Source: Actinomycetota bacterium (GTDB taxonomy: Bacteria; Actinomycetota; Acidimicrobiia; Acidimicrobiales; Ilumatobacteraceae). Taken from it: a stretch of DNA of 11,762 nucleotides. The translations under genes were made by a program, and so were the position numbers. The stretch's first letter is position 1, and each line of letters starts with the position of its first letter. The notes beneath the pieces are model-generated. The model searched no databases. It saw nothing but the letters and a program-made list of their open reading frames with translations, and had not been told where the DNA came from. Below, one piece after another: positions 6,481 through 11,762 of the stretch. The stretch covers positions 1 to 11,762 of the forward strand of contig JAPKZT010000197.1 in NCBI GenBank assembly GCA_026393655.1, written 5' to 3'.

Positions 6481-8151
6481 ATGGCTGATGAGGGTTCTAA
6501 AGTTTGGCAGCGTGTTTTAGCCCAAGGTAGCCGAATCACTGCTTCTTCATTGCGAGTGCTGTTTGACCAAGATTTGACTCGTCCCGAGAGTTTTAGTCGA
6601 TATTTAGGTGCCGACGCTGCGCAAAATGGACTAGAGAATCAAGATCTCGTATTCGTTGATTTCTCGAAGCAGTTAATTGATCAGCAGGTACTAGATGAGT
6701 TGTTGGTCTTAGCCAAAGACTTACAAATCGTTGAACAATTTGTCGAGATGCGCAACGGTCTCAAAATAAATTTGACCGAGCAGCAATCGGTTCTTCACAC
6801 AGCGTTGCGTGCAGATATGAAAACTTCGTTGATTGTTGACGGTTTAGATGTAGTTGCCGAAGTGCACGCCGAACGCCAAGCTTTAAAAAAGTTTGTTGAC
6901 GCAGTTCGCAGCGATAAAAAGTTCAAGAAAATCATAAATATTGGTATCGGCGGCAGTGATCTTGGCCCAGCACTGATCTACGAAGCTCTTTTTGATACCT
7001 ACAAATCTGAAGTCGAGTGTGCATTTGTCGCCAATATCGATGCTCATGAGATCAAATCAGTTTTGAATAAGTGCATCGCCGCCGAGACTTTGTTCGTTGT
7101 CTGCTCTAAATCTTTTAACACCGTCGAGACATTGAGCAATGCTCGCATTGCCAAACAGTGGCTTTCCGAAAAACTCGGTGTTGAAATTGGCAACAAAATT
7201 CTTGCTGAACATTTTGTAGTCGTCTCGGCATATCCAGATCGTGCCGCAAAGTCGGGCGTAGTTGCGGCAAACTCGTTTAAAATTTGGCCTTGGGTTGGCG
7301 GTCGGTACTCAATTTCTTCGGCGATGAGTTTGGCACCGATGATTGCATTTGGTGTCGATGTGTTCGACGAGTTTCTTGCCGGAATGCGAGTAGTAGATGA
7401 CCAGATGCAAAATTCTGCACCAGAAAATAATCTTCCATTAATTCTTGGGTTGATTGATGTCTGGAACTGCAGCGTGCTCGGGTATGCAAGTCAAGCCTTC
7501 GTGCCGTATGCACACCAACTTAAATTATTGCCAAGTTATTTACAACAATTAATAATGGAGAGTAACGGTAAATCGGTGCAGGTTGACGGTGAGCCAACTT
7601 CAATGCGAACCTCGCCGGTCGTTTGGGGTGGTGTAGGCACAAATGTGCAGCACGCGTTTTTTCAAATGTTGCACCAGGGTACTGATGTCGTGCCAGTCGA
7701 ATTCATTGGGTTTGCTCAACCAACGCATAACGAAATTCTGGCGCACGACACTTTAGTTGCCAATATGTTTGCCCAATCAAAAGCTTTGGCATTTGGACGA
7801 TCTCTGGCAGAACTAAATAGTGAGAACGCTGACGATGAGATTATTAAACATCGCGTGATGCCTGGTAATCGGCCGTCAACTACTGTGCTCGCATCTAATT
7901 TGTCTGCGCGAACGCTCGGGTCGTTAATTGCGATGTACGAACATCGCGTGTTTGTTCAAGGGGTAGTTTTTGGTATTAATAGTTTTGATCAGTGGGGTGT
8001 TGAACTCGGTAAAACTCTTGCCACCGAAATAACTAGTTCTTTAATAAAGCCATCCAAAAATGGGGAGAGCCTTAAAGACTCGCAAGACTCGCAAGACGCG
8101 TCAACTCGAGGGCTAATTAACTGGTATCGCCTGCATCGCAGTAATCGTTAG
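6481..8151 (+). CDS. pgi: Glucose-6-phosphate isomerase
   Basis: It interconverts glucose 6-phosphate and fructose 6-phosphate in glycolysis and gluconeogenesis, in the cytosol. From ATG 6481 the protein has 556 residues, close to the 549 of E. coli Pgi. Motifs in order are NIGIGGSDLGPAL (153-165, sugar-phosphate binding), SKSFNTVETLSNA (209-221), WVGGRYSISSAMSL (271-284) and LPSYLQQLIMESNGKSV (350-366) with catalytic Glu360. GTNVQHAFFQMLHQGT (386-401) carries His391, and QWGVELGK (504-511) carries Lys511. The frame also opens upstream at TTG 6436, but that adds 15 residues with no family support and would overlap rarD. The ATG has TAGCCT 7 nt upstream. Near the C-terminus a 9-nt tandem repeat encodes DSQDSQD (8077-8097). 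pafB follows after 18 nt but has its own promoter-like hexamer. Confidence 0.97.
   Translation: MADEGSKVWQRVLAQGSRITASSLRVLFDQDLTRPESFSRYLGADAAQNGLENQDLVFVDFSKQLIDQQVLDELLVLAKDLQIVEQFVEMRNGLKINLTEQQSVLHTALRADMKTSLIVDGLDVVAEVHAERQALKKFVDAVRSDKKFKKIINIGIGGSDLGPALIYEALFDTYKSEVECAFVANIDAHEIKSVLNKCIAAETLFVVCSKSFNTVETLSNARIAKQWLSEKLGVEIGNKILAEHFVVVSAYPDRAAKSGVVAANSFKIWPWVGGRYSISSAMSLAPMIAFGVDVFDEFLAGMRVVDDQMQNSAPENNLPLILGLIDVWNCSVLGYASQAFVPYAHQLKLLPSYLQQLIMESNGKSVQVDGEPTSMRTSPVVWGGVGTNVQHAFFQMLHQGTDVVPVEFIGFAQPTHNEILAHDTLVANMFAQSKALAFGRSLAELNSENADDEIIKHRVMPGNRPSTTVLASNLSARTLGSLIAMYEHRVFVQGVVFGINSFDQWGVELGKTLATEITSSLIKPSKNGESLKDSQDSQDASTRGLINWYRLHRSNR
8077..8097 (+). repeat. 9-nt tandem repeat in the pgi C-terminal loop
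   Basis: GACTCGCAA is repeated at 8077-8085 and 8086-8094, followed by a partial GAC. It encodes DSQDSQD just before the conserved STRGLINWYR end of Pgi, a region that is loop-like and variable in the family. Confidence 0.75.
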
Positions 8152-8157
8152 ATCACC

Positions 8158-8163
8158 TACGCT
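8158..8163 (+). promoter_or_regulatory. Putative -10 hexamer of a leaderless pafB promoter
   Basis: TACGCT lies 6 nt before GTG 8170 and just after the pgi stop codon; no Shine-Dalgarno intervenes. The position supports GTG 8170 over GTG 8176 as the start and suggests that pafBC can be transcribed independently of pgi. Confidence 0.4.
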
Positions 8164-8169
8164 GGTTGC

Positions 8170-9120
8170 GTGCCCGTGAAAATCTCTCAAGCTGAGCGAA
8201 TGCTAAATTTGCTAGCACTACTTGTAGATCGCAATCGGCCATTGACATTGCGTCAAGTTCGCCAAGAGTTAGGCAAGCAATATCCGAATAGCAATGAGGC
8301 AGCGCGAGCCGCATTTGAACGTGACAAAGCGGCGCTCCGTGAGATGGGCATACCGATTGAGACGAAAACTTTGGGCGGTGATTCGGCCGGTGAGGTTACA
8401 TATTGGGTTAATCGGTCAAATTATGAGTTGAGCGATTTGAAACTTTCAGATGATGAACGAATCGCGCTTCAACTTGCTGTAGCAACAGTCAGACTTGGCG
8501 CTCAACACGGAGAAGAAGCACTTTGGAAACTCGGTGGTGAAAAAGTACTACGACCAACAGCGGTAAGTGTGAATATTGGATTCGTCGATCAGAATATGAG
8601 TGCGATTACTGATGCTGTGATGCAACGGCGAACTCTTAACTTCGATTACAAAAGCGAAAAACGTCAAGTTGACCCATACGGAATGTTGTCAAGAAGTGGA
8701 TTTTGGTACCTAATCGGTTTTGATCATTTGCGAAAAGATCAGCGAGTATTTCGAGTTGACCGGATCGAAGGCAAAGTTACCGCGTCTACGATTCGTGCAT
8801 TTAAAACACCAATTGGATTTGATGTTGCGGCTGCCGTACCGACTGAAAAACAAATGATGGCAGCGGGTGATGGCGAAATTACAACTGCAACCGTGTTAGT
8901 AGATGCTGCACTTGTCGCTGGAGTTCGAAACGAATTTGGCAGTGCTGCGATTATTAGAGAGCGCGCCAATGGAAGCATCGAGTTCGCGATTCCTTGCGCA
9001 AATATGTCGGCTTTTCGGCTGTGGTTGTTTGCAATGGTAGAAAGTGCAGAAGTTTTAGCGCCAGCATCAGTGCGCGAACAAGTAATGCAGTGGCTTGAAG
9101 AATTGGCAGTGGGTAAGTGA
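8170..9120 (+). CDS. pafB: WYL-domain transcriptional regulator, PafB
   Basis: PafB and PafC form the activator that controls most of the RecA/LexA-independent DNA-damage response in mycobacteria. This 316-residue protein begins with a winged helix-turn-helix (about 5-62: KISQAERMLNLLALLVDR ... NEAARAAFERDKAALREMGIPIET), the hallmark N-terminus of PafB. The WYL domain spans about 142-205 with GFWYLIGFDH; the namesake W-Y-L is at 179-181, and QRVFRVDRIEG (191-201) carries the conserved arginines thought to bind nucleic acid. A C-terminal extension domain follows from about 235 to the end. GTG 8170 and GTG 8176 are both possible starts; the first is preceded by TACGCT at 6 nt. The gene overlaps pafC by one base (TGATG). 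No proteasome or tat genes are visible next to it, unlike in some actinobacteria. Confidence 0.9.
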   Translation: MPVKISQAERMLNLLALLVDRNRPLTLRQVRQELGKQYPNSNEAARAAFERDKAALREMGIPIETKTLGGDSAGEVTYWVNRSNYELSDLKLSDDERIALQLAVATVRLGAQHGEEALWKLGGEKVLRPTAVSVNIGFVDQNMSAITDAVMQRRTLNFDYKSEKRQVDPYGMLSRSGFWYLIGFDHLRKDQRVFRVDRIEGKVTASTIRAFKTPIGFDVAAAVPTEKQMMAAGDGEITTATVLVDAALVAGVRNEFGSAAIIRERANGSIEFAIPCANMSAFRLWLFAMVESAEVLAPASVREQVMQWLEELAVGK

Positions 9121-10205
9121 TGTCAGCTAAAAAGACCGTCAAAAAAACCGTTAAGAAACCAGCCAAAAAGAGCGTTAAAAAAACCGTCAAAAAAACCGCT
9201 AAGAAACCAGCCAAGAAAACAGTTAAAAAACCAGTGCGCAAGTCTGGTCGGCGCGGGCCGCGCAGTGCAGCCCAGCGTGTGACGGGGCTCTTGGTGATGT
9301 TGCCGTGGATTATGCAGCGCAAACGCGTGAAAATTTCGACGATGGCCAAACAGTTCAATCTGACAGAATCAGAATTGATTGAAGACTTGCTGATGGCTTC
9401 TGTCTGCGGCGTGCCGCCGTATACCCCAGATGCATTGATTGACGTATATATGGACAACGGCATGGTTATCGCTGAAGTTCCGCTTTTGTTCTCTCGCCCG
9501 CTAAAACTGAGCACTGCTGAACTGTTTGCAATTTCGGTGATGGCTCAAACGGCGTTGCAGTTGCCTGGGGCCAACAAAAAAGGGCCACTGTCGACGGCGC
9601 TGGCAAAAATTGCACCACTGATGCCAACGGGCGCAGAGACAATCAAGGTTGAATTGCCGCGAGCAAAGTTTGTCAAAGAACTCCGTGAAGTAGTAGCGAC
9701 GGGTGAGCGATGCGACATCGAGTATTTTTCGCCTGCCTCCCAAAAGCGCTCGAAGCGAATAATCACTGCACGAAAAGTTTTTGAAGATGCGGGTCGTTGG
9801 TATGTCGCAGCAGATGACCATCAATCTGGTGAAGATCGCATTTTTAGGATTGACCGAATTGAGCAAATCAAACCAGTTGGTATTTTTGATCAACTTAATG
9901 ATCAAGATGACCAAGATCAGCAGTGGTTTTCAGCGCAGATGTCGCAAGTAACGTTGCGCGTTGAGCCCTCGGCACGATGGATTGTTGAGTCATACCCTTA
10001 TATTTCGCGAGTCAATAAGCGCATCAAAAATCTTGATGTTGTTGATATCACGATGTCGATCACATCTCAACATTGGCTTGGCCGTCTGTTATTGCGTGCA
10101 GGTGGTGGTGTGAAAGTTCTTAAGCCTGTTGAATTTCAAAACCTTGGCAAGAAATCTGCCCAAACTGTTTTAGATCGCTACAAAAAAAGTGGCACAACTA
10201 GTTAA
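9120..10205 (+). CDS. pafC: WYL-domain regulator PafC with a histone-H1-like lysine-rich N-terminal tail
   Basis: This is the partner of PafB in the DNA-damage activator. From ATG 9120 the protein has 361 residues. Residues 4-48 are a strongly basic tail of nine KK[T/S/P][V/A] tetrads ending in RKSGRRGPR. The PafC body follows: a winged-helix region at about 50-120 (RVTGLLVMLPWIMQRKRVKI, then STMAKQFNLTESELIEDL) and a WYL domain at about 183-255, with GRWYVAADDH at 225-234 and DRIFRIDRIEQI at 239-250. An acidic stretch (DQLNDQDDQDQQ, 257-268) separates it from the C-terminal domain. Such a tail is known from actinobacterial HU and H1-like proteins but is not a standard part of PafC as I know it. 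The frame begins at GTG 9117 or ATG 9120; the ATG overlaps the pafB stop as TGATG. Translation is probably coupled to pafB. Confidence 0.9.
   Translation: MSAKKTVKKTVKKPAKKSVKKTVKKTAKKPAKKTVKKPVRKSGRRGPRSAAQRVTGLLVMLPWIMQRKRVKISTMAKQFNLTESELIEDLLMASVCGVPPYTPDALIDVYMDNGMVIAEVPLLFSRPLKLSTAELFAISVMAQTALQLPGANKKGPLSTALAKIAPLMPTGAETIKVELPRAKFVKELREVVATGERCDIEYFSPASQKRSKRIITARKVFEDAGRWYVAADDHQSGEDRIFRIDRIEQIKPVGIFDQLNDQDDQDQQWFSAQMSQVTLRVEPSARWIVESYPYISRVNKRIKNLDVVDITMSITSQHWLGRLLLRAGGGVKVLKPVEFQNLGKKSAQTVLDRYKKSGTTS
9129..9236 (+). repeat. Nested 12-nt/48-nt tandem repeat encoding the PafC lysine tail
   Basis: Nine consecutive 12-nt units each encode KK[T/S/P][V/A]. A higher-order 48-nt period is visible. 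Units 1-4 (9129-9176) and 5-8 (9177-9224) run in the same order; AAGAAACCAGCC is identical at third position in both, and the first two units differ by one base each. A ninth unit fills 9225-9236. Seven-base A runs occur at 9141-9147, 9177-9183 and 9189-9195. Confidence 0.9.
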
Positions 10206-10206
10206 G

Positions 10207-10797
10207 TTAAGCCCCGAAGTGAGTTGCCAGCTGTTCGGCAGTAGTGATGTTGTGACTTCGAAGCAAGTGAGGCAAAACCAGCGCGGTACCCAAGGCATCA
10301 GCAAGAGCGTCATGCGGGCGACTCACGACGACGTTATAGCGCGCCGTAACATCGCGAAGACGATGAGATAGCGAGCGCTTTGGGTCTAGGGCTCGAGAAA
10401 GTTTCAATGTATCAAGCGGGCCATTTAATTTGATTGTTGTCTTGGCACGGTTTGCTTCGCCAGTGAGAAACGCAATATCAAATTTTGCATTGTGCGCAAC
10501 AAAAATAGTATTTGCGAGATAACTGTTGAGTCGCTCGAGCATCTCACTTGGAGCAATACCGCGTCTGAGATTGCTTCTCGTGATGCCGTGAATTTTGAAA
10601 GCGCCAAGACGACCTGGCTTCCAGAAGTTGCGCCTGACGAAAGTTTCGTATTGTTCGACAATCGTGCCATCGGCTTGAGAGATTACAACGCCGAGTTGCA
10701 ATACATAATCGTCAGTGCCAGATAAGCCAGTCGTCTCGGTATCAACAACGGCGAACCGAATTTCTTCTAGCGATTTATTGGCTAAAGCATTAATCAT
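10207..10797 (-). CDS. DEDDh 3'-5' exonuclease (DNA polymerase III epsilon-like)
   Basis: A 3'-5' exonuclease of the DnaQ/RNase T superfamily. Counted from ATG 10797 the protein has 196 residues. The three exonuclease motifs are complete: Exo I VVDTETTG (17-24, Asp19 and Glu21), Exo II FVAHNAKFDIAFL (100-112, Asp107) and Exo III RPHDALADA (160-168, His162 and Asp167), the DEDDh arrangement. It contains only the nuclease domain, with no polymerase-binding tail, BRCT or UvrC-like domain, so it may act alone in repair or in RNA trimming instead of as the replicative proofreader. The frame extends upstream to TTG 10806, but ATG 10797 is preferred because TACATT lies 7 nt before it. Its stop is one base from the pafC stop (convergent). 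An epoxide-hydrolase-like gene lies 39 nt upstream on the same strand. Confidence 0.92.
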   Translation of the reverse strand: MINALANKSLEEIRFAVVDTETTGLSGTDDYVLQLGVVISQADGTIVEQYETFVRRNFWKPGRLGAFKIHGITRSNLRRGIAPSEMLERLNSYLANTIFVAHNAKFDIAFLTGEANRAKTTIKLNGPLDTLKLSRALDPKRSLSHRLRDVTARYNVVVSRPHDALADALGTALVLPHLLRSHNITTAEQLATHFGA

Positions 10798-10804
10798 TGA
10801 TGAC

Positions 10805-10810
10805 AATGTA
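10805..10810 (-). promoter_or_regulatory. Putative -10 hexamer of a leaderless exonuclease-gene promoter
   Basis: On the reverse strand TACATT is followed by 7 nt and ATG 10797. This favours that ATG over TTG 10806, which would overlap the hexamer. No Shine-Dalgarno is present. Confidence 0.4.
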
Positions 10811-10836
10811 ACTAAAGCGTGTTGTAGTGACGAGAA

Positions 10837-11298
10837 TTATTTCGCAGCAAGTGCTTTAGTAAAAATCTCGCGATCAAAGTAGTCTCGCCATAATGCGATT
10901 TTTCCATTGCTGATAACAAATAGACCTGCAACGTCAAGATCTACCCATCGACCGTCTATTTCAAATCGGTCAGTGCGCTCGTTCATAACTACACCGTGCT
11001 CTAAATCGCCACTCGAGACTTGATGGTGGATGAGCCACTCGTAGGCACTGCATTCGGCGAGAAAACCGCCAAGGGTTTGTTCAATCGCGGATCTGCCAAA
11101 AACTTTTGTGATCGGCACATTGTCATATTCGCAGTCATCTGAGACCATCTCAAGGGCCGCAGTGAGACGATGTCCTTGAATTGATTCAATGAATGTAGTT
11201 ACAAATGCATCTGGATCTTTCGGCAGGTTTGATTTTGGTTCTGAAGTTTCTGGTGATTTTGGTTCTGATGTTGCCCGAGATTTTGGTCGTAAACGCAT
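10837..11298 (-). CDS. Limonene-1,2-epoxide hydrolase-like protein (SnoaL/NTF2 fold)
   Basis: The 153-residue protein has a cone-shaped NTF2-like fold from about 28 on. It lines up with Rhodococcus limonene-1,2-epoxide hydrolase, and every residue of that active site is present: Tyr58 and Asn60 in EYDNVP, Arg108 and Asp110 in MNERTDRF, and Asp139 in LWRDYFD. GRSAIEQTLGGFL (68-80) is also shared. The enzyme class opens epoxides with water directly, without a covalent intermediate; the natural substrate here is unknown, and a polyketide cyclase or isomerase-like role remains possible. The first 27 residues are a basic, Ser/Pro/Lys-rich extension built from an 8-residue repeat (PKS at period 8). 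The start ATG has CATGAT 6 nt upstream. It lies between whiB and the exonuclease gene on the same strand, and nothing suggests a shared pathway. Confidence 0.88.
   Translation of the reverse strand: MRLRPKSRATSEPKSPETSEPKSNLPKDPDAFVTTFIESIQGHRLTAALEMVSDDCEYDNVPITKVFGRSAIEQTLGGFLAECSAYEWLIHHQVSSGDLEHGVVMNERTDRFEIDGRWVDLDVAGLFVISNGKIALWRDYFDREIFTKALAAK
11231..11287 (-). repeat. 24-nt direct repeat in the epoxide-hydrolase-like N-terminus
   Basis: On the plus strand GATTTTGGTTCTGA occurs at 11231-11244 and 11255-11268, and its first nine bases recur at 11279-11287, always at 24-nt spacing. On the coding strand it gives an 8-residue period (RPKS, EPKS, EPKS), as in TSEPKSPE-TSEPKSNL. Two and a half copies make up most of the N-terminal extension. 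Confidence 0.85.
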
Positions 11299-11304
11299 CT
11301 AACA

Positions 11305-11310
11305 ATCATG
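11305..11310 (-). promoter_or_regulatory. Putative -10 hexamer upstream of the epoxide-hydrolase-like gene
   Basis: CATGAT on the reverse strand lies 6 nt before the ATG, agreeing with TATAAT at four of six positions. A TTGACG lies further upstream, but the 12-nt spacer is too short for a classical -35. This is the weakest of the leaderless candidates. Confidence 0.3.
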
Positions 11311-11349
11311 ACACGCCAGCCACGTCAAACTTGGTGTTGCTAAGGGTGG

Positions 11350-11634
11350 CTAATTAACTATCAGTGATTCTTGAAGATGTCTAGCGCGAATACCGATTGG
11401 TGCGGCAACTGTGAACCCTGCAAGGTGACGCTGCTCTTCGCTTTCTCCACCCCAATAGCCGTATTCGTGATGCTCACGGGCGAACTCTAAACAATTTGTC
11501 TGCACCGAACATGACTGACATAATGTTTGCGCCTTCACTTCGCGACGCTTACGAGCCTGCGGGCGCTCGGCATTTGGGGCAAAGAATAGTTTCATTTTTC
11601 CCTTGCAGTTTGCTTGCTGGCCCCAATTAATCAT
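11350..11634 (-). CDS. WhiB-family iron-sulfur transcriptional regulator
   Basis: Wbl proteins occur in Actinomycetota and their phages. They bind a [4Fe-4S] cluster through four cysteines and generally work with the primary sigma factor. This 94-residue protein has all four: Cys10, Cys39, Cys42 and Cys48 (C-x28-C-x2-C-x5-C). The LFFAP segment is at 16-20 and the turn YGYWGGESEEQR at 58-69 corresponds to the G-[VI]-WGG motif. The basic C-terminal part (PIGIRARHLQ) may contact DNA, though it has fewer Arg/Lys than many family members. I cannot assign it to a WhiB1-WhiB7 class with confidence. ATG 11634 is the first start after an in-frame TAG. No clear -10 or ribosome binding site lies directly before it, so it probably has an untranslated leader. 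It faces a possible forward gene at the edge. Confidence 0.95.
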   Translation of the reverse strand: MINWGQQANCKGKMKLFFAPNAERPQARKRREVKAQTLCQSCSVQTNCLEFAREHHEYGYWGGESEEQRHLAGFTVAAPIGIRARHLQESLIVN

Positions 11635-11679
11635 TTGGTTTTTTAAGATTCTCTAGTTCTGAGACATTGAGGTTTTCAG

Positions 11680-11696
11680 CCCGATCAATCTTCGGG
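11680..11696. repeat. Short inverted repeat between whiB and the edge gene
   Basis: CCCGA (11680-11684) and TCGGG (11692-11696) form an inverted repeat around a 7-nt spacer. It sits in the 81-nt gap between the divergent starts, 7 nt before the forward TAGGGT hexamer, so it could be an operator or a small hairpin in the whiB leader. The arms are short. Confidence 0.3.
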
Positions 11697-11703
11697 ACAC
11701 AAC

Positions 11704-11709
11704 TAGGGT
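11704..11709 (+). promoter_or_regulatory. Putative -10 hexamer for a forward transcript at the right edge
   Basis: TAGGGT lies 6 nt before GTG 11716 and 8 nt before GTG 11718, the same geometry seen at other starts in this window. A GGAGGG stretch at 11734-11739 could alternatively be a ribosome binding site for a start just beyond the window. Confidence 0.3.
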
Positions 11710-11715
11710 AAACCC

Positions 11716-11762
11716 GTGTGTTTAGCACTAAGTGGAGGGTACGCCTACTACCGGCTAATAGT
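11716..11762 (+). CDS. Possible 5' start of a gene running off the window
   Basis: Two overlapping frames stay open to the edge: from GTG 11716 (MCLALSGGYAYYRLI) and from GTG 11718 (MFSTKWRVRLLPANS). Only 15 codons are visible in each, so neither can be identified. Support comes from the upstream TAGGGT and the divergent position relative to whiB. The true start may lie beyond the window, behind GGAGGG. Confidence 0.2.
   Translation, partial: MCLALSGGYAYYRLI

Noticed and set aside
8954..9514. Minus-strand open frame opposite the PafC tail, with VFLAGFL-type repeats that look like membrane segments
   Set aside because: It is the reverse complement of the lysine repeat (AAA/AAG read as TTT/CTT gives Phe/Leu), and pafC is supported by homology and coupling.
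9885..9925. Clustered GATCAA/GATCAAG words in pafC as binding sites
   Set aside because: They lie inside the Asp/Gln codon-rich stretch DQLNDQDDQDQQ, and GAT-CAA codon use explains them.
11318..11351. AGCCAC ... GTGGCT inverted repeat after the whiB stop as a terminator
   Set aside because: The 22-nt loop is large and no T run follows on the whiB strand.
1..11762. CRISPR array, tRNA, rRNA, insertion sequence, toxin-antitoxin or phage defence genes
   Set aside because: I looked for these on both strands and saw no repeat-spacer pattern, cloverleaf, transposase or defence-type domain.

Overview
The window carries 14 recognisable protein genes plus one possible gene start at the right edge. 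No rRNA, tRNA, CRISPR array, insertion sequence or phage gene was seen, and no gene-free stretch is longer than about 125 bases. A WhiB-family iron-sulfur regulator and a tandem pair of WYL regulators of the PafB/PafC type point firmly to the Actinomycetota. The GC content looks moderate (mid-40s percent by eye). The L,D-transpeptidase has a secreted-type Thr/Val/Pro tail, intergenic gaps are very short and start sites look leaderless. Together these suggest a small-genome aquatic lineage, perhaps Acidimicrobiia or a freshwater actinobacterial clade. That placement is inference.

Layout, left to right: the C-terminal end of an M20 peptidase (+); argininosuccinate synthase argG and, upstream of it on the same strand, a small four-helix membrane protein (-); a forward run of a GT2 glycosyltransferase overlapping an L,D-transpeptidase by 4 nt, then an alpha/beta hydrolase and a TetR regulator; a convergent RarD-like transporter (-); glucose-6-phosphate isomerase pgi (+), divergent from rarD; pafB and pafC, whose stop and start codons overlap (+); a convergent DEDDh exonuclease, a limonene-epoxide-hydrolase/SnoaL-fold protein and a WhiB regulator (-); then a possible forward gene start running off the edge.

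Functional groupings: the glycosyltransferase and L,D-transpeptidase look like a translationally coupled envelope pair. The TetR gene sits behind the hydrolase and may control it. PafB and PafC are the subunits of the actinobacterial, SOS-independent DNA-damage activator, and a proofreading-type exonuclease gene lies tail to tail with them. argG and pgi are housekeeping genes.

The most unusual object is PafC. Its N-terminus carries a roughly 45-residue histone-H1-like tail of KK[T/S/P][V/A] tetrads, encoded by a nested 12-nt/48-nt repeat. Other points of interest are a window-wide pattern of TANNNT hexamers 6-8 nt before start codons (leaderless promoters), a 24-nt repeat encoding the N-terminus of the epoxide-hydrolase-like protein, and a 13-bp tandem duplication of the hydrolase start site. 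I see no clear candidate for a wholly new multi-gene system. The lysine-tailed PafC is the best lead.
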